Shown: piece after piece, positions 24,957 to 32,970 of the stretch
Layout: every line of letters begins with the position of its first letter
Position numbering within the stretch: the stretch's first letter is position 1
Origin: JBQCHF01 sp051954955
GTDB taxonomy: Bacteria > Actinomycetota > Actinomycetes > Motilibacterales > Motilibacteraceae
DNA length: 64,000 nucleotides
Direction of reading: 5' to 3'
Assembly (NCBI GenBank): GCA_051954955.1
Contig: JBQCHF010000072.1
Location: 1-64,000, forward strand
Program-made: the position numbers and the translations under genes
The notes under the pieces: model-generated
Database searches by the model: none
What the model saw: the letters and a program-made list of their open reading frames with translations, nothing else
What the model was told of the DNA's origin: nothing

Positions 24957-25011
24957 TTGGGTGAGGGGCACCCCGTGCCAAACCTATTGGCACAGGGTGC
25001 CCCTCACCCAA
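24957..25011. terminator. very long stem-loop ending the flgB-flgE unit
   Basis: Arms of 25 bases (24957-24981 and 24987-25011) pair at 24 of 25 positions around a 5-base loop. The ends are TTGGGTGAGGGG and CCCCTCACCCAA. It lies 41 bases past the flgE stop in the direction of transcription, so it is a strong terminator candidate and separates flgE from flbD. Confidence 0.85.
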
Positions 25012-25051
25012 CACGGACGATCTTCGTCCAGCCTCAAGCCGCGGTCAGTGC

Positions 25052-26254
25052 TCAGCGCTTCATATTGACGAGGTCCTGGAGAATCTCGTCGCTGGCGGTG
25101 ATGACCCGCGAGTTCGCCTGGAAGCCGCGCTGGGCCACGATGAGGTTGGTGAACTCCTGGGCGAGGTCCACGTTGCTCATCTCCAGCGCGCCGGAGCTGA
25201 GCAGGCCGCGTCCTCCCGAGCCGGCGGTGCCCAGCTGCGGGGTGCCGCTGTTCACCGTGTTCCGGTACATCGAGGAGCCCACCTTCTCCAGGCCCGGCGG
25301 GTTGTTGAAGCTGGCCAGGGCGATCTGCGCCAGCGGCTGCTTGAGGCCGTTGGAGAAGACGCCGACCAGCGTGCCGTCGGGCGAGAGCGAGAACGCCTGC
25401 AGCGAACCCATCCCCGAGCCGCTCTGCGAGAGCGCGGCCACGGTGTTGTCGCCGCCGTAGCTGGAGAGCCCGGAGATGTCGACGTTCACGCTGCCCCAGG
25501 GAGCGGTCACCGCGGCCGGGCTCGCCGTCGTCAGCTTCCCGCTGGTGTCGAAGGCGAGGGGGACGGTGGTGGCCGAGCCGCCGTCGATCGACGTTGCGAG
25601 CGACCAGGTGACGGGGTCGGTCGGCGTCGCGCCGGGGGTCGGGGTGAACGTGTAGGAGAGCTGGTGCGAGGTCCCCTGCGGGTCGTAGACCGTGATAGAG
25701 GAGACGATCGGGTCTTTTGCTCCGGCAGGGAGGTTTCCGCCCACCGCCGCGGCATCGGTCGCCTTCGGCGCCAGCAGCGTCCCGATCGGCAGGCGCACGT
25801 CGCCGGCCGAGGCGTTGGTGTTGATGACGCCGTTCGCCGCGGTCCAACCCTGCACCACCGCGCCCTCGGGCGAGACCAGCCGGCCGTCGCTGTCGAAGTT
25901 GAAGGCGCCGGCACGGGTGTAGAGGTTCTCCGCGCCCTGGCGGACGGTGAAGAAGCCGTCGCCCTGGATCATCAGGTCGGTGGTGCGCCCGGTGGTCTGC
26001 GCGGCGCCCTGGCCGAAGTTGGTGTTGACGCCGGCCAGCCGCACGCCCAGACCCACCTGGGCCGGGTTGGTGCCGCCCAGGCCCGCCTGGGGAGCACCGG
26101 CGCCCTTGAGCAGCTGGCTCAGGGTGTCCTCGAAGACGGTCTGGCTCGACTTGAAGCCGACGGTGTTGACGTTGGCGATGTTGTTGCCGGTGACGTCCAT
26201 CATCGTCTGGTGCTGGCGGAGGCCGCTGATCCCACTGAACAGCGAACGCAGCAT
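25052..26254 (-). CDS. flgE: FlgE, flagellar hook protein
   Basis: A 400-residue protein. N-terminal MLRSLFSGISGLRQHQTMMD with GNNIANVNTVGFKSS, and C-terminal SNVDLAQEFTNLIVAQRGFQANSRVITASDEILQDLVNMKR (anchored by VDLA, QRGFQ and DEIL), are the paired coiled-coil ends of axial proteins. The middle contains FlgE D1/D2 beta domains. AGGAG precedes the ATG. It is the last gene of the long flgB unit and is followed by the long stem-loop at 24957-25011. Confidence 0.95.
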   Translation of the reverse strand: MLRSLFSGISGLRQHQTMMDVTGNNIANVNTVGFKSSQTVFEDTLSQLLKGAGAPQAGLGGTNPAQVGLGVRLAGVNTNFGQGAAQTTGRTTDLMIQGDGFFTVRQGAENLYTRAGAFNFDSDGRLVSPEGAVVQGWTAANGVINTNASAGDVRLPIGTLLAPKATDAAAVGGNLPAGAKDPIVSSITVYDPQGTSHQLSYTFTPTPGATPTDPVTWSLATSIDGGSATTVPLAFDTSGKLTTASPAAVTAPWGSVNVDISGLSSYGGDNTVAALSQSGSGMGSLQAFSLSPDGTLVGVFSNGLKQPLAQIALASFNNPPGLEKVGSSMYRNTVNSGTPQLGTAGSGGRGLLSSGALEMSNVDLAQEFTNLIVAQRGFQANSRVITASDEILQDLVNMKR

Positions 26255-26327
26255 GGAGTTCTCCTGGAGGAAGAGGCCCGCGGAAGGCGGGTAGGACGGT
26301 CGGGGACGGTGGGCCGGAGGCCCTCTG

Positions 26328-26801
26328 TCAGCTGCTTCGGACCTCCGTGACCGAGCCGACAGTCACGTCGTCGCCGGTGGCACCCGCGGGGGCGCCCACC
26401 GGCAGGACGTGGAGGGAAGCGCCCGCGGTGCCCAAACGCACCGAGGCGACGGTTCCGGTCTTCGTCGAGCCGTCCGTGGCCGTGTAGTCGACCGTCTTGC
26501 CGATCAGCGAGTTGGTGCCGAGCAGGTTCTGCCCCGCCACCATCTCGGTCATCGCCTTGGCGATGTCGTCGAGCTTCTCGACGCTGTTGAGTTGCGCCGT
26601 CTGCGCGATGAACTCCGAGCCCTGCACGGGGTTCATCGGGTCCTGGTACTTCATCTGCGCCACCAGGAGCTTGAGGAACACGTCCTTGCCCATGGCGCTG
26701 TTGTCCGCCGACTTCGCCGACGACGCGGACGCCTGCTGCCCGGAGAGCGCGGAGGCGACCGTGCTCACCGGAGCGGTGGGGATCGGCGTCGGGCTGGTCA
26801 T
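26328..26801 (-). CDS. flgD: FlgD, hook cap scaffold
   Basis: A 157-residue protein with the FlgD signature MGKDVFLKLLVAQMKYQDPMNP, then SEFIAQTAQLNSVEKLDDI, and a C-terminal segment (NSLIGKTVDYTATDG) of the capping domain. It is slightly short, as in Gram-positives. It directs hook polymerisation. It lies between fliK and flgE. Confidence 0.94.
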   Translation of the reverse strand: MTSPTPIPTAPVSTVASALSGQQASASSAKSADNSAMGKDVFLKLLVAQMKYQDPMNPVQGSEFIAQTAQLNSVEKLDDIAKAMTEMVAGQNLLGTNSLIGKTVDYTATDGSTKTGTVASVRLGTAGASLHVLPVGAPAGATGDDVTVGSVTEVRSS

Positions 26802-26859
26802 GCGCTGGCCTCCTGGCGTGAAGCGGGGTGATCGGGACGACGGATGGAATAAGTCGTCA

Positions 26860-28374
26860 TCACACGTGCAGGTCCAAGGACCTGCCCCCTCCTGACCATC
26901 GACCGGAGGGTCCCTGAACCAAAGAATCCTCAGACTGTGCTTGCCGACCGAGCGATCCCCAAGCCGGCGCCGAAGAGCGGCCCGATGTGTCCGACCGACC
27001 GTCGGAGAAGCCTGAGGCGCCGGCCCACGAGGGCTGGCCGCCGGAGCCGGGTAGGTCCGAGCGGACGTCGAGCCGGCCGGTGGTCACACCGGCGTCCTCC
27101 AGCACCCGCCGCAGGTCCGGCAGGGCAGCACGCAGGGCGTCCCGCCCAGCCTCGCTGCTCCCGGCGAGTGCGAGGTCCAGCTGGCCGTGGTGCAGCTGCA
27201 CGGTGAGCCGCACGGGGCCGATCTCGTCGGGGGTGAGCGTGACGACGACGCGGTGGGTGCCGTCCACGCCCCGGCGGTAGACCGCGGCCACCTGGGGCAG
27301 CAGCTGCGCGGCGGTGGCCGCCGGAGCCGGCGGAGCGGGCTGGGCCGGGGTGGCCGCCGCGGCCGGCTGCGTGGCCGGCGTGGTCAGTGGCTGCGCCGCG
27401 CCGGGGGTCAGGGCACTCACCGGGACGCCGGTGTCGCTGGTGCCAGCACCTGCCTGGGCCGGTTCGATCGTGTTCGCTGCCGGGGCACCGGGTGCCGCTG
27501 CTGACGTCGCCGGGGCAACCGGCAGGGTGGTGGCGGCGTCGGCGCCATCCTGACCGTCCCCGCTGGCTGCGTGCCTGTCGGTGGCGGTCGCGCCGCGCGA
27601 TCCGGTCCGCGAGGGCGTGCCGGCGGCCGTGGGTGAGCTGGGCGCAGCCGGGATAGCCGGGGAGGCGGGAGTGGCGGGGGTCGCCGGCGTGGCCGGAGTC
27701 CCGGGGGTGGCCCCGGTGCTCGCCACGGCCGGCTTCGCACCTTCGGCGCCGTGAGCGGCCGCGGCAGGGGTGGCCGGAGCCCCCGCAGGGGCGCCGACCG
27801 GGCCGGGGGCACCGACAGCGGTGACGCCATCCGCGGCCGGCGTCGACGCAGCGGTCCCGCCGGCGACTGCGGGGGTTCCACCCGCGATGGCCGTGCCGGC
27901 GGCTGCGACGACCGGCTGACCGGCTGCCATCGCGGCTGCAGCCGGGTCCGGCACCGCAGCGGCGGCAGCGCCGGGCTGGCCCGGTGCTCCGCCCGCCGCG
28001 GAGGCGTCGGCGGGCATGGCGGCGTCAGCGCCGGCGGACCCCTGCGACCGGTCCGACTCGTCGTCGTGGTGGTCGGCCCGCGCGTGAGCCTCAGAGCGCG
28101 AGGCAGCGTGCGCGTCCCGCCCCGGGCGCTCAGCACGCCGGGAGCGGTCCGTGCGGTCTGTGCGGTCAGTGCGATCAGGGCGCTCGGCTCGCTCGGCGGC
28201 CCCTCGCTCGCTCCGGTCGTCGCGGTCGCGGCCGGAGACGGGGCTGTCCTGCTGGGCGCGGTCCAGGTGGTCGGCGAACGCGTCGGGGCGCTCCGCACCG
28301 TCACTGCGAGGCGAGCGCTCCGGCGAACGGGCGGGGGCCGTCGGTGCAGGGGCCAGAGCGGGGAGGGCGGTCAT
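26860..28374 (-). CDS. fliK: FliK, hook-length control protein
   Basis: A 504-residue, low-complexity protein. Residues 1-110 are Arg/Asp/Glu-rich with DRTDRTDRTDRS repeats, and 110-370 are Ala/Pro/Gly-rich. The conserved C-terminal domain lies near 375-450 (RVVVTLTPDEIGPVRLTVQL, LRAALPDLRRVLEDAGV), which talks to FlhB to switch export specificity. ATG 28374 overlaps the previous stop (ATGA). The sequence continues open upstream in shadow of the neighbour. Confidence 0.9.
   Translation of the reverse strand: MTALPALAPAPTAPARSPERSPRSDGAERPDAFADHLDRAQQDSPVSGRDRDDRSERGAAERAERPDRTDRTDRTDRSRRAERPGRDAHAASRSEAHARADHHDDESDRSQGSAGADAAMPADASAAGGAPGQPGAAAAAVPDPAAAAMAAGQPVVAAAGTAIAGGTPAVAGGTAASTPAADGVTAVGAPGPVGAPAGAPATPAAAAHGAEGAKPAVASTGATPGTPATPATPATPASPAIPAAPSSPTAAGTPSRTGSRGATATDRHAASGDGQDGADAATTLPVAPATSAAAPGAPAANTIEPAQAGAGTSDTGVPVSALTPGAAQPLTTPATQPAAAATPAQPAPPAPAATAAQLLPQVAAVYRRGVDGTHRVVVTLTPDEIGPVRLTVQLHHGQLDLALAGSSEAGRDALRAALPDLRRVLEDAGVTTGRLDVRSDLPGSGGQPSWAGASGFSDGRSDTSGRSSAPAWGSLGRQAQSEDSLVQGPSGRWSGGGRSLDLHV
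28142..28177. repeat. 9-base tandem repeat in fliK
   Basis: Four units of about GTGCGGTCN run from 28142 to 28177, differing at one or two positions each. On the coding strand they give the Asp-Arg-Thr repeat near residue 70 of FliK. Such repeats can change copy number and so FliK length. Confidence 0.75.
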
Positions 28375-29462
28375 GCGGGGCTCCTTCCAGCGAGGGAGAG
28401 GACCTTGCTGACGTAGGCCTGGGTCTCGGGGTAGGGCGGAATGCCGCCAGCCTGCTTCACCGCGCCGGAGCCGGCGTTGTAGGCGGCCAGCGCGAGGTCG
28501 GTGCGGCCGCCGAACTCCTTCTGGAGCGAGGCGAGCAGGCGGGCCGCGCCGGCGATGGCTTGGTCCGGCTGCATCGGATCGACGCCAAGGGTGCGGGCGG
28601 TGGCCGGCATGAGCTGCATGAGTCCCTGCGCCCCGGCCGGGCTGACCGCGTCGGCACGGAACCCGGACTCGGTCTGGGCCACGGCCGTCAGCAGCTGCAG
28701 CGGGACGCCGGTGGCGGCGGAGGCGGCGCGGAACGAAGCGGCGTACGGCGCCGCGTCGGCCGGGAGCCCGGCTGCCGCGGAGGAGGCGCTCGCCCAGGCG
28801 GGCATCGAGGCGGCCTGCTGGACGACGGTGCCGCCGCTGCTGGCCACACCGTCGGGGGTGTCCGGGGCGACCCGCCGGATGGCCAGCACGCCCGAGGGAA
28901 CCGTGACGACGTCGACGTTCTTGCCCGGACGGGGCGCCTGCACCATGCGGTTGTCGCCGAGGTAGATGCCGACGTGGTCGATGCCGGGCTGCTTGGTGCC
29001 GTTGTCGAAGAACAGCAGGTCGCCGGGCTGGGCGGCGGCCAGGGACGGCACGGCGACGCCGGCGCGGGCCTGGTCCGCGGCCACCCGGGGCAGCGGCACG
29101 CCGAGCTGGCGGTAGACGACCTGCACCAGGCCGGAGCAGTCCAGCCCGGTGCGCGGGTCGGTGCCGCCCCAGACGTAGGGGACGCCGACGTAGCTGGTCG
29201 CCAGGTCCGCGGCCCGGCGGCCGACGCTCGCACCGCTGGTGGTCAGAGCCGGAGTCGGGGAGGTGCCGCCCAGCGCGAGCGCGTCGGTGGCGGCGGACAG
29301 GTCGGTGCCGAAGTCGCCCGTCGTCGCCAGCGCGGCCGAGCTCTCCGACACGCTGTCGGAGGAAGGCGGGACGACGCTGGGGCCGGCCAGGAACCCGAAG
29401 CGGGACTGGATGGCGGCGATGCGGCTCTGCACGTCGGCGACGGCCGGGAAGGACATGCTCAT
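28371..29462 (-). CDS. NlpC/P60 endopeptidase fused to lytic transglycosylase, flagellar murein hydrolase
   Basis: A 363-residue protein with two peptidoglycan-cutting domains. NlpC/P60 at about residues 85-195 has the catalytic Cys in DPRTGLDCSGLVQVV and His in DHVGIYLGDN. A lytic transglycosylase at about 240-350 has AVAQTESGFRADAVSPAGAQG (catalytic Glu in QTES), GLMQLMPATA and AAYNAGSGAV. It sits between fliJ and fliK with ATGA overlaps, so it probably opens the wall for rod growth, a job done by FlgJ elsewhere. No signal peptide is seen, as expected for an export substrate of the flagellar apparatus. Confidence 0.88.
   Translation of the reverse strand: MSMSFPAVADVQSRIAAIQSRFGFLAGPSVVPPSSDSVSESSAALATTGDFGTDLSAATDALALGGTSPTPALTTSGASVGRRAADLATSYVGVPYVWGGTDPRTGLDCSGLVQVVYRQLGVPLPRVAADQARAGVAVPSLAAAQPGDLLFFDNGTKQPGIDHVGIYLGDNRMVQAPRPGKNVDVVTVPSGVLAIRRVAPDTPDGVASSGGTVVQQAASMPAWASASSAAAGLPADAAPYAASFRAASAATGVPLQLLTAVAQTESGFRADAVSPAGAQGLMQLMPATARTLGVDPMQPDQAIAGAARLLASLQKEFGGRTDLALAAYNAGSGAVKQAGGIPPYPETQAYVSKVLSLAGRSPA
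29343..29361. repeat. intragenic inverted repeat CTCCGAC-N5-GTCGGAG
   Basis: Perfect 7-base arms at 29343-29349 and 29355-29361, spacer ACGCT. In the NlpC/P60-transglycosylase gene it encodes Ser-Asp-Ser-Val-Ser-Glu in the N-terminal linker. Confidence 0.8.
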
Positions 29463-29902
29463 CGCGCACCCTCCGGGCCACTCGAGCCATTCGGACGGCG
29501 GTAGCTGGCCCGCTCGTCGAGCTCGCGCTGCTCCGCGCGCTCGTCCTCGAGGCGCACAGCCTCGGCGTGCCGTTCGGCCAGCCGCTCCACACCGCGAGCC
29601 GCCGCGCGGGCCGCCGACCACTGGTCCAGTGCACCGGCCACGCCGGCCTCGCGCTCGCGCCGCGCGGTACGGGCCGCGGCGGCGTCGTGGGCCAGGGACA
29701 GGCGGGCGCTCGTGGTGGCGACCCAGTCCACGTAGGTGGCGCTCTCCGGGGCCACCCCGCCATCCAGGCGAACCTCCAGCTCCTGCTCGCGCTGCACGGC
29801 GAGCGCCAGCTCGGCGCGGGCGGCGGCCACCGCGGCGGCGGCCTTGTCCTCCTGCACCTTGCGCACGCGCAGCACGGCGGCCAGCGGGAACCTGCGGTTC
29901 AT
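29459..29902 (-). CDS. fliJ: FliJ, export chaperone/ATPase stalk
   Basis: A 147-residue, almost fully alpha-helical protein with MNRRFPLAAVLRVRKVQEDKA at the start, typical of FliJ, and long Ala/Arg/Glu heptads after it. FliJ forms the rotor-like stalk in the FliI hexamer. ATG 29902 overlaps the fliI stop (ATGA); upstream open sequence is not FliJ-like. Confidence 0.88.
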   Translation of the reverse strand: MNRRFPLAAVLRVRKVQEDKAAAAVAAARAELALAVQREQELEVRLDGGVAPESATYVDWVATTSARLSLAHDAAAARTARREREAGVAGALDQWSAARAAARGVERLAERHAEAVRLEDERAEQRELDERASYRRPNGSSGPEGAR

Positions 29903-31236
29903 GCGGCGACCCCGAGCGGTCCGCGGCCGAGCAGCTCGCCGAGGTGGTTCCACGCCGACGCCGCGTCGGAGCGCTCGTCGAGGTCCTGGCGGAGGAAGCC
30001 GTCGATCTGCTGGCGGAGCATGACCGCGCGGTCGACGTCGGGGTTGGTGCCGGCGGCGTAGGCGCCGATCTCGAGCAGCTCGCGGGCGTCGCGGTGCGCG
30101 GCCATCAGCCGGCGCAGCTCGACGGCGGCCTCGCGCTGCGGGCGCGAGGTGACCGCGTTGGCGACCCGGGAGACCGACTCGAGCACGTCGATGCTCGGGA
30201 AGTGCCCGGCGGTGGCCAGCCGGCGGGTGAGCACGACGTGGCCGTCGAGGATCGAGCGGGCGGCGTCGCCGATGGGCTCGTTGTGGTCGTCGCCCTCCAC
30301 CAGCACCGTGTAGATGCCGGTGATGCTGCCGCGCTCCCCCGGCCCGGCCCGCTCGAGCAGCTTGGGCAGCAGGGCGAACGTGCTCGGCGGGTAGCCGCGG
30401 GTGGCCGGCGGCTCGCCGGCCGAGAGGCCCACCTCGCGCTGAGCCATGGCCATGCGGGTGAGCGAATCCATCATCAGGACGACGTCGCGGCCCTCGTCAC
30501 GGAACCACTCGGCGATGCGGGTGGCCACGAACGCGGCGCGCAGGCGCACCAGCGGCGGCTCGTCCGAGGTGGCCACGACGACGACGGAGCGGGCCAGGCC
30601 CTCCGGGCCGAGGTCGTTCTCGAGGAACTCACGCACCTCGCGGCCACGCTCGCCGACCAGGGCGATGACGGACACCTCGGCGTTCGTGCCCCGCGCGATC
30701 ATCGAGAGCAGGCTCGACTTCCCGACGCCGGAGCCGGCGAACACGCCGATGCGCTGGCCGCGGCCGACCGGGATCAGCGAGTCCATCGCGCGCACCCCGA
30801 CCGACAGCTGACGCTCAACCCGACCGCGCAGCAGCGGGTTGGGCGCGCTGGCGTCGACCGGCACGGTGGGTAGCCCGTCCAGCGCCGGGCCGCCGTCGAT
30901 CGGGCGGCCCAGGCCGTCGAGCACACGACCCCGAAGTGCCTCTCCTACGGAGACTCGGAGAGCAGAACCGGTTGCGAGCACCGGAAGACCAGCGCGGATG
31001 CCGCTGACCGGACCGATCGGCTGGCAGGCCAGGCCCTCCGGCGTCACCGCGACCACCTCGGCGGCGATGTCACCATCCGGGGCCTTGACCTGGACCAGGT
31101 GCCCGACGGCCGCGTGCAGCCCGCGCACGGTCACGGTGAGGCCGACGACGCCGGTCACCTGGCCGGTGACGAGCGGGGCGGCGGCGCTCAGGGCGCGGTC
31201 GAGCCCGGGGAGGTAGCGGGAGGTGGCGGTGCTCAC
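29899..31236 (-). CDS. fliI: FliI, flagellar export ATPase
   Basis: A 445-residue F1-like ATPase that powers loading of export substrates. Walker A is GVFAGSGVGKSSLL near residue 170, Walker B is DVVLMMDSLTRMAMAQRE near 255, and GYPPSTFALLPKLLERAG follows. Length is normal. It overlaps fliH (ATGA-type) and fliJ. Confidence 0.96.
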   Translation of the reverse strand: MSTATSRYLPGLDRALSAAAPLVTGQVTGVVGLTVTVRGLHAAVGHLVQVKAPDGDIAAEVVAVTPEGLACQPIGPVSGIRAGLPVLATGSALRVSVGEALRGRVLDGLGRPIDGGPALDGLPTVPVDASAPNPLLRGRVERQLSVGVRAMDSLIPVGRGQRIGVFAGSGVGKSSLLSMIARGTNAEVSVIALVGERGREVREFLENDLGPEGLARSVVVVATSDEPPLVRLRAAFVATRIAEWFRDEGRDVVLMMDSLTRMAMAQREVGLSAGEPPATRGYPPSTFALLPKLLERAGPGERGSITGIYTVLVEGDDHNEPIGDAARSILDGHVVLTRRLATAGHFPSIDVLESVSRVANAVTSRPQREAAVELRRLMAAHRDARELLEIGAYAAGTNPDVDRAVMLRQQIDGFLRQDLDERSDAASAWNHLGELLGRGPLGVAA

Positions 31237-31970
31237 GGCAGCAGCACCTCCCGGGCCCGCTGCAGCGCGGTCTCCAGCCGAGCGTCCACCCGGGTGGCGT
31301 CGCAGTCCGCGACGGCGCTGCCGGGGCCGACCGACGGGTCGGCGGCGAGCACCACCTCCCGACCGTCGACCAGCAGCTCCGACGACCGGTCGGAGGTCCC
31401 GACGAGGGCGGCGTGGTCGGCCGGGTTGAGCCGCACCAGCACGCGTGACCCCTCGGGGGCCAGGTCGAGCGCGCGCCGCAGCGCGGCCCGGCCGGGCTCG
31501 GGGTCCAGGGCCACCTCACGGCCGAGCACCGCGGCGGCCAGCGCCAGCGCAGCCTCCACGACGGCGTCGCGCACCTCCTCGGCCTGCGGGAGGGCGCGGC
31601 GCTCCAGCTCACCGGCCGCGCGTACCACCGCGTCCATCGCGCGGTGGAAGGACAGGCTGCGCGATGCCTCGGTGGCCTCCTGGGCGGCGGCCAGCGCGGC
31701 GGCGCGCTGCGCGGCGTCGGCGAGGGCGGCCGCCTGCCCGGCCGCCCAGCCCTCGGCGTAGCCCTGGGCGCGGGCAGCGGTGCGGACCTCCTCGGCCGCC
31801 TCCTCGAAGGCGGCCTCCAGACGCGGGTCGGCCAGCCGCGGGTCCAGCCGCACCGAGCCGTCGGCCGCGCGGAGGAACCGGCTGTGTCGCAGGTCGGCGT
31901 CGAGCCGGGCCGGGGCGAAGGCGGCCGCTGCCGCCCCGCGCAGCACCGGCGCCTCAGGCGACGAACTCAT
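31233..31970 (-). CDS. fliH: FliH, negative regulator/tether of FliI
   Basis: A 245-residue protein. A helical Ala/Glu-rich region at ~60-135 contains GYAEGWAAGQAAALADAA, the GxxxG-type repeats of FliH. The C-terminal domain (LNPADHAALVG; GSAVADCDATRVDARLETALQRAREVL, anchored by LNP and DAR) follows the family. ATG 31970 overlaps fliG by 17 bases. One Ser-Asp palindrome falls in the C-terminal domain at SDRSSE. Confidence 0.88.
   Translation of the reverse strand: MSSSPEAPVLRGAAAAAFAPARLDADLRHSRFLRAADGSVRLDPRLADPRLEAAFEEAAEEVRTAARAQGYAEGWAAGQAAALADAAQRAAALAAAQEATEASRSLSFHRAMDAVVRAAGELERRALPQAEEVRDAVVEAALALAAAVLGREVALDPEPGRAALRRALDLAPEGSRVLVRLNPADHAALVGTSDRSSELLVDGREVVLAADPSVGPGSAVADCDATRVDARLETALQRAREVLLP
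31377..31395. repeat. intragenic inverted repeat CTCCGAC-N5-GTCGGAG
   Basis: Perfect 7-base arms at 31377-31383 and 31389-31395, spacer GACCG. In fliH it encodes Ser-Asp-Arg-Ser-Ser-Glu. Confidence 0.8.
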
Positions 31971-32967
31971 CGTCCGACCCGCGACGCACGACCAGCTGAC
32001 CGGCCTCCTCCAGGCCACGGATGGCCTGGACGATCTTCATCTGCGACTCCTCGACGGTGCGCAGGCGCACCGGGCCGAGCATCTCGATCTCGTCGGCGAG
32101 GTTCTCCGCCGCGCGCTCGGACAGGTTGCGCATGACCTTCTCGCGCACGTCTTCGCGCACGCCCTTGAGCGCGGTGGCCAGGTCCGCGGTCTCGACCTGG
32201 CGCAGGACCAGCTGCACGCCGCGGTCGTCGAGGCTCACGATGTCCTCGAACATGAACATGCGGCTGCGGACCTCTTCGGCCAGCGCCGGGTCGCGGCCCT
32301 CGAGTCCCTCGAGGATGAGCCGCTCGGTGGCGCGGTCGCTGCGGTTGATGATCTCGACCAGCGGGGTGAGGCCGCCGATCTCGGACAGGTCCGCCGGCTG
32401 CAGCACCGAGGAGAGCTTGCGCTCCAGCGTCCGCTCCACCTGTTTGATGATGTCCGGCGAGGTGCGGTCCATCACCGCGATGCGGTGCGCGACGTCGGCC
32501 TGCAGCTCCGGGGCGAGCCCGGACAGGATGGTGGAGGCCTGGTCCGCGGTCATGTGCGCCAGCACCAGCGCGATGGTCTGCGGGTGCTCGTCCTGCAGGA
32601 AGGACAGCACCTGGCGCGGATCGGCGCGGTGCAGGAACTGGAACGGCATCTCCATCACCGCAGCGGAGAGCCGGCCGAGGATCTCCCCGGCGCGGCCCTC
32701 ACCGAGGCTGGCCTCGAGGACCTCCTGGGCGAAACCGAAGCCACCCTGCCCGACGTAGCGCCGGGCGGTGAGGAGCTGGTGGAACTCGGTGACGACCTCG
32801 TCGGCCTCGGTGGGGTCGAGCTGCTGCAGCCGCACGATCTCGGCCATCAGCTCCTCGACCTCGGACTCGCGCATCTCCGCGAGCACCTTGGTGGTGGCCT
32901 CGCGGCCCATCTGCACGAGCAGGATCGCGGCCTTGCGCACGCCGCTCCCGGTCATGGTGCCGGCCAT
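31954..32967 (-). CDS. fliG: FliG, rotor switch protein
   Basis: A 337-residue protein with all three FliG domains: N-terminal KAAILLVQMGREATTKVL, the middle EHPQTIALVLAHM (EHPQ motif) near residue 130, and the C-terminal torque helix MFMFEDIVSLDDRGVQLVLR with charged residues, then VMRNLSERAAENL. It joins the MS-ring to the C-ring and contacts MotA. ATG 32967 is used; 32955 is also possible. Confidence 0.96.
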   Translation of the reverse strand: MAGTMTGSGVRKAAILLVQMGREATTKVLAEMRESEVEELMAEIVRLQQLDPTEADEVVTEFHQLLTARRYVGQGGFGFAQEVLEASLGEGRAGEILGRLSAAVMEMPFQFLHRADPRQVLSFLQDEHPQTIALVLAHMTADQASTILSGLAPELQADVAHRIAVMDRTSPDIIKQVERTLERKLSSVLQPADLSEIGGLTPLVEIINRSDRATERLILEGLEGRDPALAEEVRSRMFMFEDIVSLDDRGVQLVLRQVETADLATALKGVREDVREKVMRNLSERAAENLADEIEMLGPVRLRTVEESQMKIVQAIRGLEEAGQLVVRRGSDDEFVA

Positions 32968-32970
32968 GGC

